Part shown: in pieces, positions 20,841-31,229 of the stretch
Layout: every line of letters starts with the position of its first letter
Position numbering within the stretch: position 1 is the first letter of the stretch
Assembly (NCBI GenBank): GCA_911728435.2
Contig: OU452208.1
Location: forward strand, 10,098,499 to 10,162,498
Direction of reading: 5' to 3'
Length of the DNA: 64,000 bases
Source: Apoderus coryli
Lineage: Eukaryota > Arthropoda > Insecta > Coleoptera > Attelabidae
Translations under genes and position numbers: made by a program
Notes under the pieces: generated by a model
The model's database searches: none
What the model was told of the DNA's origin: nothing
The model's input: the letters and a program-made list of their open reading frames with translations, nothing else

Positions 20841-21194
20841 ATCCTAACTCTTATATTGTATAATCGCAAAACCAAATCGTTTGTAAACATTGAACATTTA
20901 GTGTATTACTGATATTTACAAGATTATCACATATATTTGGTTTCAATAAAAATTCCTGGAAGTTTCTTTGAAAGATGACCTCGATATGTGTAACAATATA
21001 ATAATAATAGGATGCTCCACGTCAGAAATGGATTATTTTGCAACAAAAAATAATAACAATAAAGGCCTTTATTTTTTCTTTAATTGGGCGAGTTTCAGTT
21101 CAATTTTAGTCTACTGACCAAAATTAACTGTTCAGCTAACCCAATCCACAAAGGCATCATGCGGATTATTTAAGTTCCCAAATATGACACCACA
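20841..21194. other. Intergenic, nothing recognised
   Basis: No frame or repeat supported. Confidence 0.4.
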
Positions 21195-21412
21195 TATTCA
21201 GATTACAAACAAAATACTTATTTATCTCTTATCTAGTACACGGCGACAATGAACTCTATACTGAACAAAGAAGTGAACAATATCTACCTACGTCTCTGCG
21301 ATTATTGACACGTTCTCTCCTATAATGGCGGCATGCGCGACGAGATGCGCATGACGCCTCGCGACAGCATAAATAAGTACAGCATTCCGACTCCACGTTG
21401 GCACTTTGAAAT
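21195..21412. repeat. Long direct repeat, copy 1 (LTR-like)
   Basis: Shares with 22618-22787 the order gattacaaacaaaatactta, cggcgacaatgaactctata, atctacctacgtctctgcg, gcggcatgcgcgacgagatg. On the minus strand an aataaat signal precedes the acacaaatatt-like end, so this could be LTR sequence of an otherwise unrecognised element read leftwards. The two copies are 1.4 kb apart. Confidence 0.55.
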
Positions 21413-21654
21413 AAACTGCGACATATGACGCCGCCATTTTGGGTTACAAGTCAGGTCCTGACTAAGAATAATTATAGTTTTCGGTTTCTAACCACAGTAC
21501 TGTATTTTCATTTTTGTAAAAATATTTAAGTACATAATAATATCGCTGTCAATTTCAGAAATATTTGTGGTGGGTCATAGTGATTGAAAACAGACTTGAG
21601 TGCTGGTATCAGTTAAATGTTGACATGATTGGGTGATTTTGAATAATAATAATA

Positions 21655-22260
21655 AACAGAACAACAATACAGACTTTATTAGTAAAAAAGACATTTTTAT
21701 AAAAGTTGAAGCAGTGCTTCCTAACTTAACCTAAACTTAACTTATATTTTAGCTTAAAATTATCTGAAAATAGTTTAACATCGCTGGCCAAATTAAGTAG
21801 GTAGCTTATGTTTACAAATTAATTTGTTCTATTACGTGTCAGACAGCGCTCTTAAACGAAAACCCCTGTAAACTTTTTATATTCTCCGGTAGAGCGTTGT
21901 AATATTTTGAAACCGTATAGGAAAATGACGGCTCAAAGATTGATGTTGAGTCTAGCAGTGGCGTAATGACAGTTTTATGAGGAATATTCACATCATACAC
22001 CGATCCTCGGAACTTCAATCTTTGATATAAGTATTCCGCCTATTTCCATCTGATGATTTTTGTTAATCAAAATTAGGGAATGAAAATCCGACGTTGGATC
22101 ATTCTTAACCAGCCGTTTTCCTTAATCTTATTAATCTTTCACCCCTACGAATTCCACATACAAGCCGTGTGCCTGAATTCTGCATCAACTGAATCCTGTT
22201 CTCAGCAATTTTAGTCAAACAAGGGCCATATATATATTGTCAATAATATAACCCCTAGCT
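21655..22260 (-). pseudogene. LINE 3' fragment, heavily degenerate
   Basis: Minus-strand translation gives NRIQLMQNSGTRLVCGIRR in one frame, the RLQKIQNSCVRYICNIRR-type block of CR1/Jockey reverse transcriptases, then broken traces to an actaataaagtctgtattgt tail at 21655-21680, which looks like the LINE 3' end. No catalytic motif is retained. Confidence 0.6.
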
Positions 22261-22438
22261 GATTGCGTTATCATGCTATCTCGCCACGAGGCAACTTGTG
22301 TTTATGTTTTACTTTGATGTAGATTAAAAACATATTAGGTATTTCCATTTCGTAATATAAATTTTACGGTTATACAAATACTTGTTCTAAACGTAAAATT
22401 ATCTAGTATTCATCTTTATTTTTACTTATAATACTCAC

Positions 22439-22550
22439 CTAACAGAATCTGTGGGGCAGCGAAAAAAATGTTTAGAGCAAGTGTACCGCTTATTGGGACA
22501 ACATTTTGCAGCACACACATGTCCTCCCTGATTGTTCATTGTATTAATCA
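22439..22550 (-). CDS. Orphan THAP zinc-finger exon (5' half)
   Basis: Minus-strand frame MNNQGGHVCAAKCCPNKRY, then TCSKHFFRCPTDSV, followed at 22439 by a strong donor (TTAG|gtgagtatt). CxxxxC plus HFFRxP is the start of the THAP C2CH finger; compare 30799, which has QCAFRNC and HFFRFP. The second half (CxxH) should be in a later exon, which I could not find to the left; LINE sequence occupies that place. A start at MINTMNN (eight codons of extra length) is equally possible. It may come from a P-like transposon or a host THAP gene. Confidence 0.45.
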
Positions 22551-22617
22551 TAAGATACGTGAATAAAAATAAAATCCTTTTAATTCTCACGAACACTATA
22601 CCAAAAACACGAAACAC

Positions 22618-22787
22618 AGAATTAGATTACAAACACAATATTTATTTCTATCGTACACGCCGACAATGAACTATATATTGAACACAGGAATGAACGGTAT
22701 CTATCTACGTCAATGCGATTATTGTGACGTTTTAACCCATAATGCCGGCATGCGCGACGATATGCGCAACCGGAAAGTCAGAATACT
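22618..22787. repeat. Long direct repeat, copy 2 (LTR-like)
   Basis: Same order of blocks as 21195-21412, truncated on its right by the ccctgttgaaaat terminus at 22789. Confidence 0.55.
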
Positions 22788-22788
22788 A

Positions 22789-23070
22789 CCCTGTTGAAAA
22801 TACCGTATAGAATCATATTAAAACTTGATCTGGATCTATAAGTATCTATAAGTGAATGTAGGTTTTAATCTGGCTTTGACAAGCTCTATGTTATTTTAAT
22901 AGTAATCTTATATGATTCAATATGGTTTGGGTTTATTTGGATATACATATAAAACACATCAATGGAATTGTATTGGTCTCTATAAGTTTTAAATATGATT
23001 AGATCTAATATGGCATTACAGATTCAAAACAAAGTGGGTTTTATACGGATTTAATAGGTTAAAATGAATA
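22789..23070 (+). mobile_element. Transposon-like terminus leading into the 182-bp array
   Basis: Starts ccctgttgaaaataccgtat; the right side of the 110-bp array (47345-47372) is its inverse with few changes. The following 250 bases are irregular versions of the atatgg/ttggttt motifs that make up the array, as if the array had grown out of this sequence. Confidence 0.5.
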
Positions 23071-24790
23071 GTGTTTAATATGGAATTACTGAATAAAAAT
23101 TACCATAAAACGAATTGGTTTCAATATGGATTAATAAGAAATTCTTTATTTGGGAATTGTTGGTTTCAATAAGGCATTCCAAATCAAATGTTTAATTTGG
23201 TTTTATCAGTTTGAATTAGTTTTTATGCGGCATAAAACTGCTTATTTCAATTGCGTTTAATATGGAAGTACTGAATAAAAATTACCATGGAACGAATTGG
23301 TTTCAATATGGATTAATAAGAAATTCTTTATTTGGAATTTATTGGTTTCAATAAGGTATTCCAAATCAAATGTTTAATTTGGTTTTATCAGTTTGAATTC
23401 GTTTTTATGCGGCATAAAACTGCTTATTTCAATTGCGTTTAATATGGAAGTACTGAATAAAAATTACCATGGAACGAATTGGTTTCAATATGGATTAATA
23501 AGAAATTCTTTATTTGGAATTTATTAGTTTCAATAAGGTATTCCAAATCAAATGTTTAATTTGGTTTTATCAGTTTGAATTAGTTTTTATGCGGCATAAA
23601 ACTGCTTATTTCAATTGCGTTTAATATGGAAGTACTGAATAAAAATTACCATGGAACGAATTGGTTTCAATATGGATTAATAAGAAATTCTTTATTTGGA
23701 ATTTATTGGTTTCAATAAGGTATTCCAAATCAAATGTTTAATTTGGTTTTATCAGTTTGAATTAGTTTTTATGCGGCATAAAACTGCTTATTTCAATTGC
23801 GTTTAATATGGAAGTACTGAATAAAAATTACCATGGAACGAATTGGTTTCAATATGGATTAATAAGAAATTCTTTATTTGGAATTTATTGGTTTCAATAA
23901 GGTATTCCAAATCAAATGTTTAATTTGGTTTTATCAGTTTGAATTCGTTTTTATGCGGCATAAAACTGCTTATTTCAATTGCGTTTAATATGGAAGTACT
24001 GAATAAAAATTACCATGGAACGAATTGGTTTCAATATGGATTAATAAGAAATTCTTTATTTGGAATTTATTGGTTTCAATAAGGTATTCCAAATCAAATG
24101 TTTAATTTGGTTTTATCAGTTTGAATTAGTTTTTATGCGGCATAAAACTGCTTATTTCAATTGCGTTTAATATGGAAGTACTAAATTAAAATTACCATGG
24201 AACGAATTGGTTTCAATATGGATTAATAAGAAATTCTTTATTTGGAATTTATTAGTTTCAATAAGGTATTCCAAATCAAATGTTTAATTTGGTTTTATCA
24301 GTTTGAATTAGTTTTTATGCGGCATAAAACTGCTTATTTCAATTGCGTTTAATATGGAAGTACTGAATAAAAATTACCATGGAACGAATTGGTTTCAATA
24401 TGGATTAATAAGAAATTCTTTATTGGGAATTTATTGGTTTCAATAAGGTATTCTAAATCAAATGTTTAATTTGGTTTTATCAGTTTGAATTAGCTTTTCT
24501 GCGGCATAAAACTGCTTATTTCAATTGCGTTTAATATGGAAGTACTGAATAAAAATTACCATGGAACGAATTGGTTTCAATATGGATTAATAAGAAATTC
24601 TTTAATTGGAATTTATTGGTTTCAATAAGGTATTCCAAATCAAATGTTTAATTTGGTTTTATCAGTTTGAATTAGTTTTTATGCGGCATAAAACTGCTTA
24701 TTTCAATTGCGTTTAATATAGAATTGCTGAATAAGAATTTCCACGATGCGATTGGTTTCAATACGGATTCAATAAAAAATTTCATTCATG
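23071..24790 (+). repeat. 182-bp tandem satellite array, nine units plus a partial
   Basis: The motif gcgtttaatatggaagtac recurs at 23253, 23435, 23617, 23799, 23981, 24163, 24345 and 24527, every 182 bases, with a further start at 24709 and a first diverged unit at 23071. Inner units are almost identical; the first and last are diverged, the usual pattern of unequal crossing-over. No open frame crosses the units. Confidence 0.95.
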
Positions 24791-25918
24791 TCCGTTATCC
24801 TAAATAATGCAGATTTCTTGAGCTCCTTATTTTAAGAAATTATTGCATAAAACAACACGGCGTCTTAAGTTATTAAAATAAAATATATACCTAAACATTA
24901 ATAATGTAAGGGTTATTCTTTCGTACTGAACTAAGTGAACAATCTGAAAATTGTCAGTTCATTCACGATTGTGCGTATTGTTTCGACATCGGTCACTTCT
25001 AACAAACTGATTAAAATTCCTACCCCCGTTGCCGCTTACTGATCAACCTCTAGGTACCGGTTAGTTCGTTCAGTTAACAGTCAACCTCTAAAAGTATTGA
25101 GAGATAATAATTGGCATATGATTTCGAATCAAACCAATAAATTGTAAAAGTTTAAAACATGGATAATAATATCATGGAAGAAATAATTTTCCAGTTTTCA
25201 GAGCAGATTTGGTTGTTTTCGAGGTTAAGTGAAAGACAATCATAAAAAAGATGATCTTTCGGTTTCGCCAAATATTCAGTTCAGTATAATCACATTCAGT
25301 TTAATCACACTCACTTGTTCAGACCAATCACTACGAAAGAATAACCCTATAGATAGGTGAGGTCATTGTCTTTATAAAGACAACTACTACTTTGTTTTTT
25401 GTGTTTTGAAAAAATAGTTATGATTTTCTTACCGTATCCACTGTTGCCGATAACATGCTTAAACATAATATTATAATGTTATAGCTGCTCAGATTTTACA
25501 ACATATTATGTTACGTCACCAAGAAAAAAAGGTCAATTGTTGGCCAATTTAGTATATAAAAAATCCTAGTACAGATTCATTAAATTCATCTTACAGTACA
25601 AATTTAGTACCAGATTTAGTGCAAAATTGTAATAATAATTATTATGTTACAACCGGCAACGCTGACCATTTACTAATACTCAGTGTTGCCGAGGTATAGT
25701 CTTCACTATTACCAAAGACATTAATCTTTGATATTACCTACCTATATACATAATTATATACATAGTAATTTTTACTAACGCACAGATAGGTATTCAAAAT
25801 TTAATTACATTTTTTACATAAGAAAAGATGGCAAAGTATATCCAAAGAGTCACAATTGCGTTGGCATGAACATACATTTGCTCCTGGTTTTGCCTATGAC
25901 ATGATAACCCAGTTAACA
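24791..25918. other. Intergenic, nothing recognised
   Basis: No coding frame. Around 24900 and 25330 lie inverted-looking pieces of gttattctttcgtactgaac / cactacgaaagaataac, which may be the ends of a small element of about 430 bp. Confidence 0.35.
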
Positions 25919-26669
25919 CACTAACGTGAAAATGACGTTCTTTTAAGGTCGTAACTCGTCGTCGACGTCATAGACCAAAAAGTGACGTAATTAATCACGT
26001 GATATTCATGACGGCATTTTTTGCGTTTAAATAAAACGTGTTTTTCACGTCATTTTTGTGTCATAAAAATCACACATCACATACATCCGCCATTTATGAT
26101 ATGATAATCATAACGAGTATTTATTACTACATTTAGAATTACCGATTCTACTATATTACCTTTCTCTAATATTTGAGTCAAAATTGCTGAAATTTATCAT
26201 TTCTTTTCTATAGTCCGCATTGTTGCCAATGAGCTACGTTTAGTTTAGATTATCGTATTTTATCAAGAGTTCTGTCATTGTCTTTAAGACAATGGTTCTC
26301 TCCACATTTGTTAAAATTTTTTAGAAAATCAGGCTATAATTCGATCTGGCAACACTGGTTGATAAAGTTTTACGTTTCGTCGGCATGCGTTGTTTTGTTC
26401 TTGTTTATTCGCAAATTTTGTGGTTAAGTTTCTTATAGAGAATACCTACATTTGTTTTTATATTTTATATTTACTTAATGTATTTTATTTACTGCGGGTT
26501 TGGTGGTTGGAGCAATACAATATTATAACATGGTTGGAGGTGCTACGTATTTTCCATTTCTTTTAAATAATGGTGATAAAGCTCTGAAGTGAAATTGCGC
26601 GTCTAAATTGTAGAGGTTATCTGAAGGTTACTCCACTAATTAAAATTAAAGATTTAATTTTTAAGCTAA

Positions 26670-28271
26670 ATGCCTTATATTGGTGTACAATTTAAAATCG
26701 ACGAAAGCATTGCCGTCATAAGTAAAACATGGTTAACACCACAAAAAACAAGATGTTTTTGGCCGCCGTATAAACATCAATGGGAATTGGATAAGGCGGC
26801 CAAAGAATTGTTGTCACCTTCGTATGATTGGAAGACATATGAAATTAATAAATGTTATTTTGAATTCGGTAGGTACCAGCAATTACTACTACTCGTAATA
26901 ATTTTTCATTACTATACTTGTTGTGTTGTACTAATTTAATTAAGTTTTCCGGGTTTTGAAATAGTAAACTACCTACTAAATTTAATTTTTTTCTTGTTGT
27001 GTTTTTAGATACTTATTTGAAGGCTAAAGAAAAAATAAAAGCGCTTGAATATAATTCAGCATCAGAACTTCCAAGTGATAACGAAGATGAACTTTTTTAT
27101 AAACCGATGCAGAGGCGAATAGTGCGTCCCGCAAGATATTTGAACGAATCAGATGAAGAAGTAGAATGTTCGCCCACAATAAGCAAAATAAAAAGACCCA
27201 ATTTAGATCCAGTAAAAGGTAGGGAGAATTTAATTAGCTACATTTTAAATCTACAGGTATCTATACTTAATGTCAATTATTATTATCTACGACTTATAAT
27301 TAAAAAATATATATCTACCTAACTACTTATGCTCTATAAGGTTATTGAATTAATTTATTTTTTGCTATACTGTTTTAGCAAAGGTAAAGGAAGTTTTACT
27401 GCAGTCTACACCGCGGTCTACACCTAAACTACGATTCAATACTGTTGACGACTCTGAAACCATATGTTCACTTTTTAGTGAAAACCAGAACATAAATGTG
27501 AGAAGCGACCAATTAAAAGATAATGGTAAAATGCGTATAATTTTAGATACCTACCTAGGTTGTTTTTATTTATGTATTTTTTTTTTTTGTACATTAGACA
27601 TTTTAAAGAAATTGCTTGATACAGTCATTCACATAAAACAACAAAATAAACAAATATTAAGCCTTGTGGAAAATTTAAGCAAGGATCAAAAAATACCCAA
27701 GAGAAGCCTTCCTGAAAATTTACCGATCAACTTTCCGTGCACGAACGAAGAAGAAATTTGTCTCTTAGAAGATTTTTTAAAAAACAACGACAATTTCAGT
27801 GCATTGGTAAGATTTAAATCTTTATATGCTATCATGAGGTATAGGTTACTTTTTTCAGGCTAGTTACTTAGCAAGTATAGGAGGGAGAGATTTGACGAAT
27901 AAAACTAACAACGTGTTAAAAACACTGCTTCGTGACGATATTGCCAGCCATTACAGCTTTTATGGAAAACGTCTCAACAAAAAAGTTTTTAACGATAGTC
28001 TACTTAAGGACGTAGTTGTTGGTACGTTTTTTTAATTTATTTGAAATTATAAAATGAATTAAATTAAATCATTTATCAACAAGAATTTTACTTCTTAAAT
28101 ATCTAGTGAATTCATTAATTTAGAGAATGTTGACAAATTTCTCAATTTCCCTCTTTTGCAGAAGCTATAAAAATAAACTGCGCTGACTGTTCCCAAAAGG
28201 ACATAGAAAACATAATAAAAGTCTGGTTAAAACATGCACCGCAAAGACTTAAGAATGCAACCAAACAGTAG
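26670..28271 (+). CDS. DUF4806-domain protein, six exons, intact
   Basis: Exons 26670-26868, 27009-27218, 27379-27525, 27598-27806, 27859-28021 and 28162-28271 join in phases 1,1,1,0,1 with GT-AG borders throughout and give 345 aa with no internal stop. The N-terminal part (TWLTPQKTRCFWPPY, NKCYFEFDTYLKAKEKIK) and an acidic, charged middle precede a C-terminal DUF4806 domain: INFPCTNEEEICLLEDFL, YLASIGGRDL, KRLNKKVF and IIKVWLKHAPQRLKN. DUF4806 has no assigned function; such genes are numerous in insects and often sit beside transposases. It is followed directly by a transposase-like frame, suggesting a two-gene element. Open and correctly spliced reading suggests recent selection or a recent insertion. 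Confidence 0.75.
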
Positions 28272-28276
28272 TGGAA

Positions 28277-28936
28277 GAAAAGTTAAAAATGTGGTCGGTC
28301 GAAGACAATTGCAGCGAAGAGTGCGGGAGGACATAAATAATATTTTAGCTGAAGTAAGAAATAATAATAATACTGTCTGTAATTTGATAATTCGATCGAA
28401 TTTTTGCTGGGAATCTCAACATGATATAGAAACTGTTCGAAGCAGCTTTAATAATACTAACAATTGTGTAATAGAAAAAAATGTAATTAATCAGGTAGAT
28501 ACAGATACAATTTATGATGAAGATGAGTTGAGTATAATATCAGGTGTTAGGGATACCATAAATGACTTTAATGAAATAAATACAGATTTTCTTACTGATT
28601 TCAAATCTTGGGTTATACCCTGGACTATAAACCATAACATTCCATGCTGTTACTGATATGCTAAAGTTTTTATCTAAACATCACCCCAACTTACCCTTAG
28701 ATAGTAGGACAATATTAAAGACTCCTAGAAATAGAGTTGTAAATGTTTTAAATAATGGAGAATTTTGTTACTTGGGATTAGAATCGAACATAAAAAATCG
28801 GTTGTTGGAAACATATATTGGAAATTTGGAAAATCTTATAGAAGTTTCTTTTAACATTGACGGAATTCCGTTGTTTAATAGTTCAAATATTCAGTTTTGG
28901 CCCATTCTAGGATTAATTAAAAAATTAAAATGTTAA
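28277..28936 (+). pseudogene. Transposase-like second ORF, truncated
   Basis: Frame one (to 28656) reads RKVKNVVGRRQLQRRVREDI ... DFKSWVIPWTINHN, then after a shift near 28640 FLSKHHPNLPLDSRTILKTP ... LENLIEVSFNIDGIPLFNSS and FWPIL. The last block recalls the DGxNPFxxSSxSxWPV motif of CACTA Tnp2 transposases; I have seen similar proteins in many animal genomes without a firm name. Everything downstream of WPIL, including any catalytic residues, is missing. Confidence 0.5.
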
Positions 28937-29151
28937 ACCCAGAGGAAATTCTGAAAGAAAATTCACGAAAGCCAATGAGACTAAATAATTTGAGGGAACA
29001 ACTGAAAGCAACAAATGAGTTATTAAATGTTCAATGGTTGCAAAAAATGTCTTCGACGTTGTTTCAAAACTAAGTAAGAGTGAAATCATATTATTTAGCT
29101 TTATCCATCTAGTACTTAGTAGTTTATAAAATGTTTGCTTGCTATTTTTGT

Positions 29152-29191
29152 AGAAACTGTGTTCTTGGTCCTTACCAAGAACACAGTTTCT
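29152..29191. repeat. Perfect 18-bp hairpin
   Basis: agaaactgtgttcttggt and its exact inverse, separated by cctt. It lies about 80 bases after the last coding trace of the CACTA-like element. Purpose unknown. Confidence 0.7.
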
Positions 29192-30079
29192 CCTTAGAAG
29201 GTAGCTTTGGTATTTTGAAAACCGTATAATTTTGAACGTTCAAGTATCATTGATATCATGACTAAAATAGAACTTTTGGGTTCTCACTTGCTACCGTTTT
29301 ATAGGTTTCATTATGATCATGAGGCAGATTTTCCTTATGACACAAAGTTAAAAAAACCAATTCAGGAAGTTTATTTTATTTCCACACCAATAATTTAATT
29401 TATTATTATTTGCAATGTTTTTAAACAAATTTTGTATTCAGTGCGATAAGAAGTCTGCCGTTCTATGATTCTTATACGTTTGCAATTTAAGGTTTTGTTT
29501 GTGGACTTATTTGTTGTTCTTTCTATATTTCAATATTAATCTTCAAGTACATTTCTGTCTCATCCACCTAATTATAATATCTTTTATTCAGTCTGGAAAA
29601 TTAACAAGAACCCTGTCCGAGGACATTACAATGTTTGTATTGTAAATACTTACGTTTTACCAAAGATTAATCTACACAATAGATAGTCAGCCCAATGCAT
29701 TAAAATGAGAACATCTCTAAGTATGCCAGCCACTACGTGGCGTAGACTAGCGTGTAAAGCATAGAGCAGTATTGTCACAGCCAGAAACCGTTTTGTAGTT
29801 TATTAATATCAGAAACAAAACGCAACGTATAACAATTATTTACATCATTTGCAACAGTTATGCACCGACAATGCTGTATTGTCAGAGAGAGAGATTGATG
29901 AAATTCTGTATTAATCTGGAGGGGATACGTAGGGAGGGTAGAAAAAAAAACAAGCGAATGTGGTGTGTGTCGTGCTGTTGCCGATTCGTCGGTAAAAGAA
30001 ACACACAGGGTGATTTATTACAAGTACAGTATTGAAATAAAAGCCTTATCTCTATGAATTAAATTTAATATAATAATAT
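29192..30079. other. Non-coding; includes a 33-bp dispersed repeat
   Basis: The 33 bases at 29659-29691 (centred on gattaatctacacaatag) recur exactly, inverted, at 43699-43731. A cacacagggtgatttatt piece lies near 30001. No gene seen. Confidence 0.45.
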
Positions 30080-30312
30080 TTAATCCATGTCATACATGTT
30101 TCAAGACTAGACCAGTCCCATGATCAGTGGCGAACAATCATTAAATGAAAAGCTTTTAGATAGAAACATACTTCTGGCTCCATTGTAATAATTTGTTGAT
30201 GTATATAAAAAAATCTAAATATCTAAAAGCTAAAAGCTTTTGATTTAATTATTGCTCGCCACTGTTTATGGGACTGGTCTAGTCTTGAAACATGTTGTAT
30301 GGCATGGATTAA
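30080..30312. mobile_element. Fold-back MITE with about 80-bp arms
   Basis: Left arm ttaatccatg ... gactagaccagtcccat ... cagtggcgaacaat; right arm attgctcgccactg ... atgggactggtctagtc ... catggattaa. The arms match with few differences around a central core that includes aaaagctttt. The inner cagtggcg/cgccactg pair recalls hAT termini, but no 8-bp duplication fits them, so the outer ends are more likely the true ends. Confidence 0.75.
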
Positions 30313-30798
30313 TGATTATTAGGTATATTAAATTTATTTCGTGGATATTAGACTTTTATACCAATACCGAAATCAAGTAGGTATTAATGTACATTATTCT
30401 TTGTCAAAATTATAACTCCACTTAAGAATTGACTAGATACTTTTTCAATTTATTACATATATTTTAAATATTTCACGTAGACAATGTGGCAAAGATGTAA
30501 CAAGATTGTTGTAGATCTTATAATACCTATAATAAAAAAATTATCAGTGCTACCTATATTATATTAGGTATACATATTATGGTTGTTTTCATACCTACTA
30601 ATTTTGTTTTGAAGAGAATTACCTAATATATTAAATTAAATTTAATCTTTGGCTGCGTAGTTATTTTTTTTGTGAATATTTTTTAACTTATTTTGTGTTT
30701 TTCTAATTTTAGACTAATTATATTATTTTGTGTTGTGTTTTTTTTTTATTTGAGAAACTTCCTAGTTAGTGACTAAATAATTTTTGTGTTTTGTGAAA
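30313..30798. other. 5' flank of the THAP9-like gene
   Basis: AT-rich upstream region with long T runs. No TATA box can be picked with confidence. Confidence 0.35.
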
Positions 30799-31229
30799 AT
30801 GGAAAGAAACAATTCGAAATTAAGTCGTAACCAATGTGCTTTTCGAAATTGTAACAACAGTTACAGAAACAATCGAGAGGTACATTTCTTTCGATTTCCT
30901 AAAGAAGAAGATCGATGCAGAAAATGGGTTATAAATTCAGGTATAAGTTCCACTTTATAGGTTTAGGTACTTAAATTTTACTTCTTTTTAATGTTTCTTC
31001 GGGTAAATAATAAGTTCGGTAGGAATAGGGCTTTGGGTATCAAACAAAAAAGATAGAAAATAGAAATTTGACATAGGGGTAGTTCTAAGCATTTACAAGT
31101 TTGTGACGTGTAGCGATTTTCGATGCCGCCCCCGGAGGTATACATGAGGGCGGCGCAATGCCGTTTTAAATATCTCGTTTCGCTTTCTTGGAAAATAAAA
31201 AATTATAACTGATAACTGACACTTAGTAC

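Larger units (their letters stand above)
25919..28950 (+). mobile_element. Putative CACTA (EnSpm-type) transposon, right end missing
   Basis: The presumed left end reads CACTAACGTGAAAATGACG at 25919, and the next 150 bases are crowded with acgtca/tgacgt motifs (near 25933, 25970, 25983, 26052), like subterminal repeats of CACTA elements. Two coding units follow on the plus strand: a spliced DUF4806 gene (26670-28271) and a transposase-like frame (28277-28936) that breaks off. No matching inverted end was found to the right. The class call rests on the CACTA terminus and a faint Tnp2-like motif. Confidence 0.45.

Noticed and set aside
22045..22070. ctgatga near 22053 as a hammerhead
   Set aside because: No GAAAC or pairing segments in the next 60 bases; lies in LINE sequence.
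23071..24790. CRISPR-like array
   Set aside because: Units of 182 bases are repeated whole with no unique spacers; eukaryotic satellite.
30125..30260. Inner cagtggcg/cgccactg pair at 30125-30260 as a separate hAT MITE
   Set aside because: No 8-bp target duplication, and inverted similarity continues well outside these ends.
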